Notes: generated by a model from the sequence alone, not told the origin. DNA of 64,000 bases from Vibrio aerogenes (GCF_024346755.1 NZ_AP024861.1:3844001-3908000); one strand, 5' to 3'; numbered from the stretch's first letter, positions 19,885-29,967 are shown. A program made the numbers and translations.

Positions 19885-20151
19885 ATGTTCGATCCAAAAA
19901 AATTAGAGCAAATAGCAAAACAAATTCACGACTCAATGCCACAACCAGTCAAAGAATTAGGTGCAGATGTAGAGCAGAAAGTTCGTCAGGTCATTCAGGG
20001 ACAGTTAAATAAGTTGGATGTTGTCAGCCGGGAAGAATTTGATGTACAGACGCAAGTGCTGATGCGTACCAGAGAAAAGCTCACGCAACTTGAAGCCAAA
20101 GTGGCAGAAATGGAGAAAAAACTCTCTGATTCTGATTCCGGAAACGTATAA
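19885..20151 (+). CDS. ubiK: Ubiquinone biosynthesis accessory factor UbiK
   Basis: A small helical protein (BMFP/YqiC family) that works with UbiJ in aerobic ubiquinone synthesis. The protein begins [19 protein letters not shown], followed by a C-terminal coiled coil (about residues 50-85) with [12 protein letters not shown]. The ATG at 19885 is preferred over an ATG twelve codons upstream, since it matches the family start and AGGAG lies 11 bases before it. At 88 aa it is the usual size. It is convergent with ilvC and ends at a shared terminator. Confidence 0.9.
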   Translation: MFDPKKLEQIAKQIHDSMPQPVKELGADVEQKVRQVIQGQLNKLDVVSREEFDVQTQVLMRTREKLTQLEAKVAEMEKKLSDSDSGNV

Positions 20152-20181
20152 AAAAGGGCCTGATGATTCAGGCCCTTTTTT
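20150..20181. terminator. Bidirectional terminator between ubiK and ilvC
   Basis: A-run, GGGCCTGA, loop, TTCAGGCCC, T-run: the stem is flanked by six A on one side and six T on the other, so it can end transcription from both convergent genes. Confidence 0.93.
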
Positions 20182-20207
20182 CATGAACAGTTCAGGATAT
20201 GTCGTGA

Positions 20208-21692
20208 TTAATCGCCAACCGCAATACGCTTCATATCCGTCATATAGCCACGAAGCTCTTCACCGATATACTCAACCGGATGGTTACGAATCATTTCATT
20301 CACTTTAATCAGTGTTGCATTATCAACCTGATTTGATGACTCGCCCAAGCCTTTACCAATCACATCTGTACCAACCTGAGGCATGAATTGTTCACGCATC
20401 AATGGTGTTGCAACATTAGCAAACAGGTAGTTACCATATTCAGCCGTATCTGAAATAACAACATTCATTTCATATAAACGCTTACGTGCAATAGTATTGG
20501 CAATGAGCGGCAGTTCATGCAAAGACTCGTAGTAAGCAGATTCATCGATAATGCCTGAATCCGTCATCGCTTCAAAAGCAAGCTCAACCCCGGCACGAAC
20601 CATTGCGATCATCAGAATACCGTTGTCGAAATACTCCTGCTCTGCAATTTTCACATCAGACTCAGGATAGTTCTCAAATGCCGTTTCACCCGTTTCTTTG
20701 CGCCAGCCCAGCAGATTAGCATCGTCATTTGCCCAGTCAGCCATCATCGTTCCAGAAAACTCACCTGCAATGATGTCATCCATGTGCTTATTATAAAGAG
20801 GACGCAATAAATCTTTCAGTTGCTCGGACAATTCGAAAGCACGGATTTTTGCCGGATTTGAAAGACGATCCATCATGTGCGTGATGCCACCAAACTTCAG
20901 TGCTTCAGTGATGGTTTCCCAGCCGTACTGCAGCAACTTACCTGCGTAACCAGCATCAATGCCTTCAGCAACCATTTTTTCATAACAAACGATTGAACCC
21001 GCCTGCAACATACCACACAGAATCGTTTGCTCGCCCATTAAGTCAGATTTGACTTCAGCAACAAAAGAAGATTCCAGACAACCTGCACGATGTCCGCCTG
21101 TCGCTGCAGCCCAAGCTTTCGCGATTTCCAGACCATCACCATTTGGATCATTTTCAGGGTGAACCGCCAGCAGTGTCGGCACACCAAAGCCACGCTTATA
21201 CTCTTCACGTACTTCTGTACCCGGACACTTCGGTGCAACCATCACAACCGTCAGATCTTTACGAACCTGCATGCCTTCTTCAACAATGTTAAAGCCATGA
21301 GAGTAACCCAGTGCAGCCCCTTCTTTCATCAGAGGCATGACGGTTTCAACAACATTGGTATGCTGCTTATCCGGAGTCAGGTTGACCACTAAATCTGCCT
21401 GAGGAATCAGTGTTTCATAGCTTCCCACTTCAAAACCATTATCTTTCGCATTTTTGAAAGACTGGCGCTGCTCATCAATCGCAGCCTGACGAAGTGCATA
21501 CGAAACATCCAGGCCAGAGTCACGCATGTTCAGCCCCTGGTTCAACCCCTGAGCACCACAGCCGACGATGACGATTTTTTTGCCTTTCAGGTAATCCGCT
21601 TCATTTGCAAATTCTGAACGATCCATAAAACGACAACGACCTAACTGGTCTAACTGCTGACGCAGATTGAGTGTATTGAAATAGTTAGCCAT
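20208..21692 (-). CDS. ilvC: Ketol-acid reductoisomerase (class II)
   Basis: Converts acetolactate or acetohydroxybutyrate to the dihydroxy acid with NADPH and Mg2+, the second common step of valine, leucine and isoleucine synthesis. At 494 aa it is the long class II form with a duplicated C-terminal knotted domain, as in E. coli. The NADPH-binding GCGAQG lies at residues 44-49. Metal-binding acidic residues are seen in the segment with [17 protein letters not shown] precedes the ATG. It is divergent from ilvY, the classical arrangement, so IlvY with acetolactate as inducer is the likely activator. Confidence 0.97.
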   Translation of the reverse strand: MANYFNTLNLRQQLDQLGRCRFMDRSEFANEADYLKGKKIVIVGCGAQGLNQGLNMRDSGLDVSYALRQAAIDEQRQSFKNAKDNGFEVGSYETLIPQADLVVNLTPDKQHTNVVETVMPLMKEGAALGYSHGFNIVEEGMQVRKDLTVVMVAPKCPGTEVREEYKRGFGVPTLLAVHPENDPNGDGLEIAKAWAAATGGHRAGCLESSFVAEVKSDLMGEQTILCGMLQAGSIVCYEKMVAEGIDAGYAGKLLQYGWETITEALKFGGITHMMDRLSNPAKIRAFELSEQLKDLLRPLYNKHMDDIIAGEFSGTMMADWANDDANLLGWRKETGETAFENYPESDVKIAEQEYFDNGILMIAMVRAGVELAFEAMTDSGIIDESAYYESLHELPLIANTIARKRLYEMNVVISDTAEYGNYLFANVATPLMREQFMPQVGTDVIGKGLGESSNQVDNATLIKVNEMIRNHPVEYIGEELRGYMTDMKRIAVGD

Positions 21693-21871
21693 AGGCGGCG
21701 CTCCTTAATTTAAAACTGTCTGTCACTTTTTGTTGTGTTTGTGATGTTGTGTTTCGGCTTGTCTCTCATTCAACTGCAGTAAGACGAAAATCGTAAAGGC
21801 AACTGCTGATATGATGAAAGTGATACATACCGGATTGATTTCATCTTAAACCAGACAAACCGTTGCTAAAA

Positions 21872-21908
21872 GTGATATATTCACAATTAATTATTGCGAA
21901 TAGTGCAA
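21872..21908. promoter_or_regulatory. Candidate IlvY operators in the ilvC-ilvY gap
   Basis: Two dyads are visible: GTGA-TATAT-TCAC (21872-21884) and TTGC-GAATAGT-GCAA (21894-21908). The second contains a T-N11-A pattern typical of LysR-type sites and ends 15 bases before the ilvY ATG. IlvY sites in E. coli occupy the same divergent gap. Confidence 0.5.
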
Positions 21909-21923
21909 CATAAAAACACCAAC

Positions 21924-22814
21924 ATGAATATCAAAATACTCAGACTTTTTGTCCATCTGACGGAGAGTAAAAACTTCAGTAAAACGGCTGGTGCAATGCA
22001 TATCAGCCCTTCGGCACTCAGCAGGCAGATACAGAAATTAGAAGATGAAATCGGGCACCACCTGTTTGTGCGGGACAACCGCAGAGTAGAGCTAACCCCC
22101 GCAGGGAAAAAACTGATTCCGGTCGCACTGCAGATCATTGAGAAATGGCAAAACTTTCAGGCTGAAATTGACGAAAGTCATCATACGCTGAAAGGAGAAG
22201 TCAGGTTATTTTGTTCCGTGACCGCCAGTTACAGCCATCTGCCGGATCTGTTATCTGATTTCAGAGCACATCACCCCTTAATTGATTTTCAGCTTTCAAC
22301 CGGTGACCCGACTCAAACCATTGATAAACTATTAAATAATGAAGCTGATATCGGAATTTCTGCCCTGCCAAATCCACTACCATCGAGAATTGTATTCCAG
22401 ACTATCAGCGATATTTCTCTGTCCGTTATTGCCCCGGCCGGCATCACTAATTTTGCCTATTCTTTAAACAATGAGCCTCCCGACTGGTCACAGGTGCCTT
22501 TTATTGTTCCGGCATCCGGTACTGCGAGAGAATCCGCAGATCAATGGTTTCATGACATGGGAATTAAACCCAAGATTTATGCACAGACAACCGGAGGACA
22601 CGAGGCGATTGTCAGTATGGTTGCATTAGGATATGGCGTCGGCATCGCACCGGATGTCGTGATTATCAACAGCCCTGTTCGTGACAAAATACAACGTCTG
22701 CCACAGAGTCAGCTACTCAAACCTTTTAAACTTGGTGTCTGCTGTAAACGATCACAATTAAAACAACCTCTGGTGAATGCGCTATGGCAGGTTGTGACAA
22801 AGAAAAAAACATAA
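21924..22814 (+). CDS. ilvY: LysR-type activator of ilvC
   Basis: A LysR-family regulator of 296 aa that activates ilvC when acetolactate or acetohydroxybutyrate is bound. The winged helix occupies residues 1-60 with NFSKTAGAMHISPSALSRQIQ, closely resembling IlvY. The substrate-binding domain follows, with the segment MVALGYGVGIAP near residue 235. The start is placed at MNIKILRLF because other IlvY proteins begin there; an in-frame TTG ten codons upstream would overlap the operator. It is divergent from ilvC. Confidence 0.9.
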   Translation: MNIKILRLFVHLTESKNFSKTAGAMHISPSALSRQIQKLEDEIGHHLFVRDNRRVELTPAGKKLIPVALQIIEKWQNFQAEIDESHHTLKGEVRLFCSVTASYSHLPDLLSDFRAHHPLIDFQLSTGDPTQTIDKLLNNEADIGISALPNPLPSRIVFQTISDISLSVIAPAGITNFAYSLNNEPPDWSQVPFIVPASGTARESADQWFHDMGIKPKIYAQTTGGHEAIVSMVALGYGVGIAPDVVIINSPVRDKIQRLPQSQLLKPFKLGVCCKRSQLKQPLVNALWQVVTKKKT

Positions 22815-22866
22815 AGCAGATGTAAGGGAAAAGAATCGTTCCTTGATTGAATATTTTATTGCCACC

Positions 22867-22952
22867 AGAGCGTGTTTATCTTTCATCGCCGTTCCTGCTG
22901 GAGGCTATTTTCAGGCGACTACAGGTTAGGCTATGAAAGATAAACACGCTCT
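22867..22952. mobile_element. MITE-like element, complete copy (86 bp)
   Basis: Its ends are perfect 20-bp inverted repeats (GCGTGTTTATCTTTCAT is the core). The 46-bp interior has no ORF. Two related copies occur at 36425 and 59473. It is too short for a transposase, so it would be moved in trans. No clear target-site duplication was seen. Confidence 0.75.
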
Positions 22953-22999
22953 AGTATTATCGGTGCTTTCATAACTACATTGTCAAAAAGAGACAAACC

Positions 23000-23266
23000 A
23001 TGACTATTGATTCGTCCAGGGCACATCAAACCCTTCGGGCAGAAGGGCTGCGCTGTCCGGAACCTTTAATGATGGTAAGAAAAACAATTCGTAATATGGC
23101 TGATGGCGAAATGCTGCTGGTGCTTGCTGATGATCCATCAACAACACGTGATATTCCCAGCTTTTGCCGGTTTATGGATCATCAACTCATCGAGTCTCAG
23201 ACAGAAAAAACGCCATACGAATACCTTATCTGTAAAGGCATACCCTGCAACGACACCGACCGGTAA
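23000..23266 (+). CDS. tusA: Sulfurtransferase TusA
   Basis: A sulfur carrier that takes persulfide sulfur from IscS and passes it on for tRNA 2-thiouridine formation. The 88-aa protein has the family motif C19-P-E-P, with Cys19 the sulfur carrier. It starts [22 protein letters not shown]. Size is slightly larger than the 81-aa E. coli protein. It is a single gene, convergent with the tad locus, 43 bases from the end of tadD. Confidence 0.93.
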   Translation: MTIDSSRAHQTLRAEGLRCPEPLMMVRKTIRNMADGEMLLVLADDPSTTRDIPSFCRFMDHQLIESQTEKTPYEYLICKGIPCNDTDR

Positions 23267-23309
23267 ATCTACATCAGCTGGTAAAGCCACACCGGCTGGT
23301 CAATCGTAT

Positions 23310-24326
23310 TTAGCGGGTCTTCTTATTGTCGATTGAGTCCTGTTTAATTTCAGCTAAAGCTCTTTCCAGGTTCTCATTTGCCAGTGGATAATAGGAAGAC
23401 TTTTTATCAATCGCTTGTTGTAAATACGTGACGGCTTCTTCCGCTTTTCCCTGTAATATCAAAAAATATCCAACATTATTCAGGGCCTCATAATCTTTCA
23501 TATGGCGTTTAAATGTATTCAGGGCTTTGAATGTACTCCCCTGAGCCAGATAAATCAGCGCAAGATTATTAATGGCTTTCGGGTTATTTGGAGCATGGTC
23601 AAGTGCAGCAAGTGTTGAGCGCTTCGCTTCTTCCAAATCACCACTCATGTAGTAAGAGTATCCGATATTGAGCAATAACATCATAGAATCTGGTTTAATC
23701 TTGAGAGCCTTCTTAAAGAAACGCTGCGCAAGTGAGTGTTTACCATCTAAATCAGAAATAATTCCAAGTCCCATGTAAGCCATTGCAGGTGATTGTTCAT
23801 CTGACTTCAAAGCATGAATTTGTACCTCACCTAATGAGTCTCTCTCCAGTTTTTCCCTGCTTTTTAATCGCACCTGATCGGCATTGATTGCACGAATGAA
23901 GTATACGGCCCCCTGCTTTGTCTCTCCCTGCTTGCTGAAGTTTGAACCAATTTGCTGAAGCACAGCAACATTATCCGGGTTGGCTTTCAAGGCAAGGAAA
24001 TACGCCTTTTCAGCCAACGAATAATTGTTTCTTGACTGATGAATCCGCCCAATTGTATATAAAGTCTTATCCTTATACTGACCATCTTTAAAATCGAGTG
24101 ACCGAATATACTCGAATAATGCTAAATCCTGATTGTTTTCTCTGATTGCCTTATCACCGCGCTCAATCGCTTCTTTTTCGGTTTTGGGCGGATCAGTCAT
24201 CATCAGCGTTTCTACGGGTTTGCCATCATAAAGCTGACTATCAAATGACTTTTCGTTTTTTGAGGAGGATGCGCAGCCACCCATCAGCAGCACAGCAACA
24301 AATACAACCAGTGATTTCAGTTTCAT
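23310..24326 (-). CDS. tadD: TPR lipoprotein of the tad locus (TadD)
   Basis: A pilus-assembly lipoprotein of 338 aa. The signal peptide ends in LLMGGC, so Cys18 is the lipidation site. The rest is a series of tetratricopeptide repeats (about residues 70-330), for example NPDNVAVLQQIGSNFSKQG and NPKAINNLALIYLAQG. The ATG at 24326 has GGAG seven bases upstream, and the lipobox spacing supports this start. TadD is thought to help place the secretin at the outer membrane; TPR lipoproteins act this way in type IV pili. It is the last gene of the tad operon. Confidence 0.88.
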   Translation of the reverse strand: MKLKSLVVFVAVLLMGGCASSSKNEKSFDSQLYDGKPVETLMMTDPPKTEKEAIERGDKAIRENNQDLALFEYIRSLDFKDGQYKDKTLYTIGRIHQSRNNYSLAEKAYFLALKANPDNVAVLQQIGSNFSKQGETKQGAVYFIRAINADQVRLKSREKLERDSLGEVQIHALKSDEQSPAMAYMGLGIISDLDGKHSLAQRFFKKALKIKPDSMMLLLNIGYSYYMSGDLEEAKRSTLAALDHAPNNPKAINNLALIYLAQGSTFKALNTFKRHMKDYEALNNVGYFLILQGKAEEAVTYLQQAIDKKSSYYPLANENLERALAEIKQDSIDNKKTR

Positions 24327-24345
24327 GACTCGCTCCTTTGGCATT

Positions 24346-25305
24346 TTATCCCTGCCCTAATGACGCTGTCAGCGACAATATAGAAGGGCCGATAGCAACG
24401 ATGAAAAAACATGGCCAGATAAATATCAACAGCGGAAAAATCATCTTGGTTGGTATTTTTGCAGCAATTTCTTCGATTTCCTGATTGCGTCGATCCCGGT
24501 AATCTTCTGTATATTCCCTTAATGTCTGAGACAAACTGCCTCCGATGCGTGAAGCATGCGCCAGCATATGAACCAGACCAGTAATTTCATTCACACCAGT
24601 CCTTTCTACTAACTCTTCAAACGCATCGACCATTTCAACCCCGGCGCTTATCTTGACACAAACCGTGTCCAGCTCATCGGCAAACTCCGGATGAGAGATC
24701 ATTAATTCACCCGCAACCCGCTTTAATGCGGCATGAAAGCCCAACCCGGATTCAGTACAAACGACCAGCAAATCCAAAGCATCAGGGACCCCAGCCCGAA
24801 CTTTTTGTTGCCGCTTTTTAACCATCTTGCTTAAAACGACATTTGGGGCATACATCCCAACAGCGACTAACACAATCATCATTAAGAATAAGTGCTGCAT
24901 ATCCGGCATAAAAAAGTACAGACCGGTTGCAGCGAGGATACCAATCAGTCCGCACACAATTTTAATGGCGTAGTACATTGTTAATACGTTTGCGTCATGA
25001 AACCCTGCATGCATCAGGTGATGTCGGGTAGTTTCCTGCTCCTTCGTACTTCTGGGGGCAACGATTGGAGCGATCGATTCAAGCGTGGTATCAAACCTTT
25101 TGTTCTTTTTTCTCAACAGCGTACTGTCCATATCTTTGCGGATATCTTCAAGCTGGCGTTTTACCTTCGACTTCGTCCCGGAAATGACCAAAATCACCGT
25201 CACAGCAAACGAGGTGACAGCGATAAAAATGACAATCAGAATAAATAACTCTTCATTAAAATTGATACGACTAAGTAACTCAAGGAAGCTATCAATGAAT
25301 TCCAT
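24346..25305 (-). CDS. tadC: Inner membrane platform protein TadC
   Basis: A polytopic protein of the GspF/TadC family (319 aa) that forms the inner membrane platform for pilus assembly. There are membrane helices near residues 19-42, 112-132, 136-156 and the C terminus. The cytosolic T2SSF domain carries ALDLLVVCTESGLGFHAAL and GGSLSQTLREY. The start is the ATG at 25305 with GAGGTG before it. It follows tadB with one base between, so translation is coupled. Confidence 0.9.
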   Translation of the reverse strand: MEFIDSFLELLSRINFNEELFILIVIFIAVTSFAVTVILVISGTKSKVKRQLEDIRKDMDSTLLRKKNKRFDTTLESIAPIVAPRSTKEQETTRHHLMHAGFHDANVLTMYYAIKIVCGLIGILAATGLYFFMPDMQHLFLMMIVLVAVGMYAPNVVLSKMVKKRQQKVRAGVPDALDLLVVCTESGLGFHAALKRVAGELMISHPEFADELDTVCVKISAGVEMVDAFEELVERTGVNEITGLVHMLAHASRIGGSLSQTLREYTEDYRDRRNQEIEEIAAKIPTKMIFPLLIFIWPCFFIVAIGPSILSLTASLGQG

Positions 25306-25306
25306 A

Positions 25307-26275
25307 TTACACCTCGAAGTTAATGATTTTCCGAATCCACAACGAGCCAATAAACAAACTGATCACCCCGAAACTCACTAACTTGAACCCTCTGGGGTCT
25401 TCATACAGTGGACTAACATAATCCGGATGAAGCAAAGACATTCCAAGAAACAAAACAAAGGGAGACAAAACCAAAATCCATGCAGAAAGCCGACTCTCAG
25501 CCGAAATAGTCTTAATCTTTCTTGCCAGCTTAAACCGCGCCCGCAAAACCTGAGACACCTTTTCCAGGTTTTCAGATAGATTTCCCCCGGTCTCTTTTTG
25601 TAGTAAAACAGCACTTGAGAAAGCCAGCATCGATACCGTAGGTGTTCTGTCCGCCATCTGCATAATTGCCAGACGCATATCGTAACCATAGTTAAGCAGG
25701 TTATAGGTGTTTTTAAATTCAATCCCAATAGGAGGAGGCATTTCATTACCGACTTCATTGAATGCCTGAGTGACAGGTTGCCCGGCCTGCAACATTCTCC
25801 GGATAACATCTAAAGCTTCAGGTAACTGTTCTTCAAATTTAGACAGACGGTCAGAAATACGTTTTTGAATAAAAAAGTGAAGTGCCAGCCAGATAAAGAC
25901 AAAAGCCCCAATCGCCACATACCATGGTTGACTGAGCAATAATGCAAACATACTGGCAAACACACTGATTGCCAGTGTCACCGAGATAGTTCTGGAAAGG
26001 GTCCAATATAAACCGGAAAGCTCCAGGTTTTTTTTCATCGATTCGAAAAAGGTAAATCTGACTAACCGCCGATCCATCGGCGTCAGACTTCTCATATAAT
26101 ATTCACGAAGAAGAGAACGACTTTCTTCATCAAGATTCGACTGGGTTTCTTTCAGGCGCTTTGTCAATTGCTTGTGTTTCGCTTTACTTCCTGCAGCCGG
26201 AAGTAATAATGCCTGAGAAATAAACATTACCGCAAAAAAAAGCAGAATCAGGAAAAGCGTAATATCGTCGTTCAT
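25307..26275 (-). CDS. tadB: Inner membrane platform protein TadB
   Basis: The second GspF-type platform protein (322 aa). There is an N-terminal helix at residues 5-27, a pair of helices around residues 95-135, and a C-terminal pair. The T2SSF domain has EALDVIRRMLQAGQPVTQAF and the conserved KETGGNLSENLEKVS. GGAGG precedes the ATG. It is directly downstream of the frameshifted tadA; the intact reading frame suggests the locus is either recently damaged or still used. Confidence 0.9.
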   Translation of the reverse strand: MNDDITLFLILLFFAVMFISQALLLPAAGSKAKHKQLTKRLKETQSNLDEESRSLLREYYMRSLTPMDRRLVRFTFFESMKKNLELSGLYWTLSRTISVTLAISVFASMFALLLSQPWYVAIGAFVFIWLALHFFIQKRISDRLSKFEEQLPEALDVIRRMLQAGQPVTQAFNEVGNEMPPPIGIEFKNTYNLLNYGYDMRLAIMQMADRTPTVSMLAFSSAVLLQKETGGNLSENLEKVSQVLRARFKLARKIKTISAESRLSAWILVLSPFVLFLGMSLLHPDYVSPLYEDPRGFKLVSFGVISLFIGSLWIRKIINFEV

Positions 26276-26284
26276 GAGAGCCTC

Positions 26285-27765
26285 CTATCCGTAACTCTCA
26301 GCAAAAAGCTCAAATGGCAGGTCTAATCCCCGTTTGGAAAGCTGTTCATGACATTGTGGAACAACACCAGTCGCCACATAATTGCCGATCACATTTCCTT
26401 CTTCATCCATGCCATGGCGCTGGAATTTAAAAATTTCCGACATGGTAATAATTTCACCTTCCATGCCATTAATCTCACTAATGCTCACCATCCTGCGCTT
26501 CCCGTCTTCCTGCCGTTCCATCTGAACAATTAAGTGAATCGCGGATGCAATTTGTGAGCGGAGGTTTTTCGTCGTGATATTCCAGCCAGCCATAGCGAAC
26601 ATATTTTCAACCCGGCTTAATGCATCACGGGGGTGTTGGCGTGAATGGTTGCGAGAGAACCTTCGTGCCCGGTATTCATGGCAGCCAGCATATCAACCGC
26701 CTCACTCCCCCGGACTTCCCCTAATACAATCCGGTCAGGCCGCATCCGCAAAGAATTCTTCACCAGATCCCGCTGGGTAATCTCACCTTTTCCTTCAAGA
26801 TTCGCTGGCCGGGTTTCCAAACGAACCACGTGAGGTTGCTGTAGTTGCAACTCTGCGGAGTCTTCTATCGTGATAATGCGATCGTCACTGGGAATAAATC
26901 CGGACAGGATGTTCAGTGTCGTGGTTTTACCGGAGCCGGTACCACCGGAAATCAGAATGTTCAGCTCCCCTTCTACGGCTGCTTCAATAAATTTTGCCAT
27001 CGGTTCTGACAAAGAGTTAAACGACAATAAATTATCCATCGTCAACTTATCGACAGCAAAACGCCGAATGGAAACAGAAGCACCATCCAGAGCCAGAGGC
27101 GGAATAATCGCATTGACCCGCGAGCCATCCATTAATCGCGCATCGACCATAGGAGACGCTTCATCAATTCTCCGCCCAATCTGGCTGACAATCCGATCGA
27201 TAATATTGCGCAGATGACGATCATCCAGAAAAGTATAAGGTGTTTGCTCCAGCTTACCGAAGCGTTCAACGAAGACACTTTTCGGCCCATTCACTAAAAT
27301 ATCTGACACCGTTGAATCTTTCAGCAATGGCTCCAGCGGCCCTAAACCAAACACTTCATCTTCAATTTGCTGAATGACCCGCTTGCGTCCTTCAGCCCCA
27401 AGTGTGTGGCTTTGATCTTCGGCCATCAACTGTACAATTGCTTCCTGAAGCTCTTTTCTGGCTGACTCTTTTTCCAGACTGGACAATAAAGCTAAATCCA
27501 GCGTTTCCAGCAGCCGCTGGTGATAATAATGTTTCGTTTCAAGTTCTTGTTCGAGCTGCTTGCGTGCTTCCTGAATTGCTTTCTCTTTTTCTTCATTATC
27601 ACGGATTTTTTTCTCAAGACGGCTCTGTTTTTCTTCCTGTTCTTTCCCGGACTCAGAAGATGCAGAAACCTCTGACTGAATGTCTGTCGTTTTGACTGAA
27701 GGTGGCGCTTCACTCATCACTTTTTCCGGGATATCGGTGTTAATATTTCTGCGTCTGAATAACAT
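26285..27765 (-). pseudogene. tadA: Pilus assembly ATPase TadA/CpaF, frameshifted
   Basis: The secretion ATPase that powers Flp pilus extension and probably retraction. The N-terminal 382 residues are normal, with Walker A GGTGSGKT at about 274-281, the acidic and His boxes, and the end [10 protein letters not shown]. There the frame stops. The C-terminal 105 residues (from MFAMAGWNI) continue in another frame. In the family the text reads TIHANTPRDALSR, which would be restored by one additional C in the run at 26629-26633. Total length divides by three only with that base (493 aa). GGAGG precedes the ATG at 27765. This is a real mutation, a phase-variable run, or a sequencing error in a homopolymer; sequence alone cannot tell. 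Confidence 0.85.
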
Positions 27766-27788
27766 GTGTCACCTCCCTGTACTTTCCG

Positions 27789-29018
27789 TCAGGAAAAAAG
27801 CCGCTTAAGCCAACTTTTCTGCTCTTTATCTTTTGGCATCAGTGTTCTGGTAAAACGGGTAACCGATTTGGATATCGCACTACTTTTCTTCGATGAGACT
27901 AACGGTGTTCCCAAATTGACACTCTCAATGGCGGATTTAAAATCATTTGGAATGGTATGGATTTCCAGCCCGGAAATTGTCTCTTCAATATCTTTCAGTT
28001 TGATTTGCTGGCGTTTTTCGTACCGGTTTACCACCAGAATCAGCTGCTCCTTCGCCACGCCATACTCAAAGGTGAGCGCTTTAGCAATTCTTGATGTATT
28101 TTTGATTGAAACCAGATTTTGCTGGGTAATTAAAAAAATTCTGGTTGCCTGACTCAGAATCGGGATAAATATATGGTCAATCCCCAGAGACAGATCGATG
28201 AAAATATAATCGTAATGCTCACGCAGAATGGGAATAAGCTTTCCCAACTTCATCGCATTTTCAAAATTTTCCTGATGGTTTTCGTGTTTAAAACTCAGAA
28301 TATGTAACCCTGAATTATGCCGTGTCACCAGACTCCGCAGAGACACTTCATCCAGATCCGCCAGATTTGCAATAACATCATTCAGACTGTAAACCGGATT
28401 GATATTCAGGTAGTCCATCACCACACCAAAATGAATATCCAGATCAAGCAGCAATACCCGATCAGTGTGCTGCATCGCTACCTCGACGGCAGTATTCAGT
28501 GCCACGGTTGTCGCCCCGGAGCCACCTTTCGTATTTAAAAACAGGTAAACCTCTGACAAGTGCCGGGTTGCCAGCTTATCTTCAGCAATGGAATGCAGCA
28601 TACCGGCAAAGTCTTCAAGGACCGCCTGCTGAGAAATAAAGTCGGTCGCACCTAATTTCAGAGCCACCCGCAAAGATAAATTGTCACTTTCATCACCAAA
28701 TACAATCAATAAGGTGTCCAGCTCATCTTCATCTTTTTCCTTATCGACATTAAAATTTTGCAGCTCTGTAATCCGCTTTGCCCAGTCAGAGCCCGTTTCA
28801 ACAAAAATGACATCCGGAATCGCAAGCCGGGAAATATTGCCCAGCATTTCATTGCTTTGCTGTAAGCATTCAAAATGAATACTGTAGCAACGTGACAACT
28901 GCTTCACCATATGGCACTTAAAAAATTCAGTTGCATATAAAACCCATACAGTAATGGTCGTCTTCAACCGAATTTGATCCTGCCCGTCAGGCACTAACTT
29001 TATTGTTTTTGTCATCAT
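27789..29018 (-). CDS. tadZ: TadZ/CpaE pilus localisation ATPase
   Basis: A ParA/MinD-superfamily ATPase that places the Tad machine at the cell pole. The ~409-aa protein has an N-terminal response-regulator-like domain, and an atypical P-loop KGGSGATT near residue 165 with later Walker B LLLDLDIHFG. The start is one of two adjacent ATGs, 29018 or 29015, both behind AGAGGG; the second gives better spacing. It follows the second TadE-like gene closely and is part of the same unit. Confidence 0.85.
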   Translation of the reverse strand: MMTKTIKLVPDGQDQIRLKTTITVWVLYATEFFKCHMVKQLSRCYSIHFECLQQSNEMLGNISRLAIPDVIFVETGSDWAKRITELQNFNVDKEKDEDELDTLLIVFGDESDNLSLRVALKLGATDFISQQAVLEDFAGMLHSIAEDKLATRHLSEVYLFLNTKGGSGATTVALNTAVEVAMQHTDRVLLLDLDIHFGVVMDYLNINPVYSLNDVIANLADLDEVSLRSLVTRHNSGLHILSFKHENHQENFENAMKLGKLIPILREHYDYIFIDLSLGIDHIFIPILSQATRIFLITQQNLVSIKNTSRIAKALTFEYGVAKEQLILVVNRYEKRQQIKLKDIEETISGLEIHTIPNDFKSAIESVNLGTPLVSSKKSSAISKSVTRFTRTLMPKDKEQKSWLKRLFS

Positions 29019-29025
29019 GCACCCT

Positions 29026-29538
29026 CTAACAATCGGTATGCCGGGATTCAGGGTGAGCAAGCGTCGGGCGAACCACCCCTAAAGACTCAATTGGCAATGT
29101 TGTTTCCATATCCGGCATTGCAATCACGCCCCCTTCAGCCAGAAAACTTAAAAAGCCAATCAGCTGATACTGATAATTGGAAACACGTACCCTGACAAAT
29201 TTTATCGTTGCATATGCATCATTATAGTCATCAGAACTCATCCCTGCATTGATACTCACTGGCTGTCCGGAATCATCCAGATACTCAATAATCAGATTGC
29301 CTGCAGTAAATCCTGCTGGGGCGTAGTTCTGCATGGCCAGCGTCGCCAGATCATCTTTATCATTCACGTGGCAAACCACACCCATGCGGGCAACTTTACG
29401 GGTCAGGTCATTTGCCATTTGTAAAGAATACACATAGCGTCCCATTTCAATCACACTGAACAGCACCAGCAAGACACTGGTCGCCAGGAGAGTGAATTCA
29501 AGAATCGAAACACCGGACTGATGTTTTTTCAACTTCAT
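29026..29538 (-). CDS. TadE-like minor pseudopilin (TadF position)
   Basis: A 170-aa protein with an N-terminal prepilin-like helix. The segment GVSILEFTLLATSVLLVLFSVI spans about residues 9-30, with a glutamate five residues into it, as in TadE/TadF pseudopilins, and should be processed by TadV. Its start codon overlaps the tadE stop (ATGA), showing translational coupling. GAGG lies in the end of tadE. The C-terminal part is extracytoplasmic. Whether it is TadF in the strict sense is a matter of position. Confidence 0.78.
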   Translation of the reverse strand: MKLKKHQSGVSILEFTLLATSVLLVLFSVIEMGRYVYSLQMANDLTRKVARMGVVCHVNDKDDLATLAMQNYAPAGFTAGNLIIEYLDDSGQPVSINAGMSSDDYNDAYATIKFVRVRVSNYQYQLIGFLSFLAEGGVIAMPDMETTLPIESLGVVRPTLAHPESRHTDC

Positions 29539-29966
29539 AGCGAAGTCCTCGAAACTGCGGTCGCGGTCAGGTCAAAACTCATGTCCATCACAACCGATGG
29601 CACAATTGACAATAGTGGCGTGTAATCGTAACTCACAGTGACAGACACATATTTATTAGCGTGTGTCACTGTAATATCACTGGCTGTGACCCCTTCCAGC
29701 AATGGTGTTGTTCCGGTGCCTGTGTGACCATATAACACCATATTTTTGATACTGGTGACGCTGGCGATTTGGTCAGAAGAAGCCGTACCATAAATATCCG
29801 TCACCGCATACCGAACACCATTCTGAACCATCTTATTCAGCGTGTTATAGCGGACCAATGCCGAGCCAAACTCAACAATACCAACCAAAAGCACTAATAC
29901 CACCGGAATCACAATCACAAATTCAACGACGGCAATCCCCTGCTGGCTAAATCCATTCCTTTTCAT
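29535..29966 (-). CDS. tadE: TadE-family minor pseudopilin
   Basis: A 143-aa protein with the TadE-like N terminus: GIAVVEFVIVIPVVLVLLVGIVEFG forms a membrane helix with Glu near its start, followed by LVRYNTLNKMVQNGVRYA. It is a likely substrate of TadV. The ATG at 29966 has GGAG seven bases upstream; the longer GTG start at 29981 would overlap the previous gene. The gene follows tadG by one base and overlaps the next TadE-like gene. Confidence 0.85.
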   Translation of the reverse strand: MKRNGFSQQGIAVVEFVIVIPVVLVLLVGIVEFGSALVRYNTLNKMVQNGVRYAVTDIYGTASSDQIASVTSIKNMVLYGHTGTGTTPLLEGVTASDITVTHANKYVSVTVSYDYTPLLSIVPSVVMDMSFDLTATAVSRTSL

Positions 29967-29967
29967 A

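Noticed and set aside
28317..28538. Plus-strand frame of 73 codons inside tadZ
   Set aside because: Antisense shadow of tadZ.
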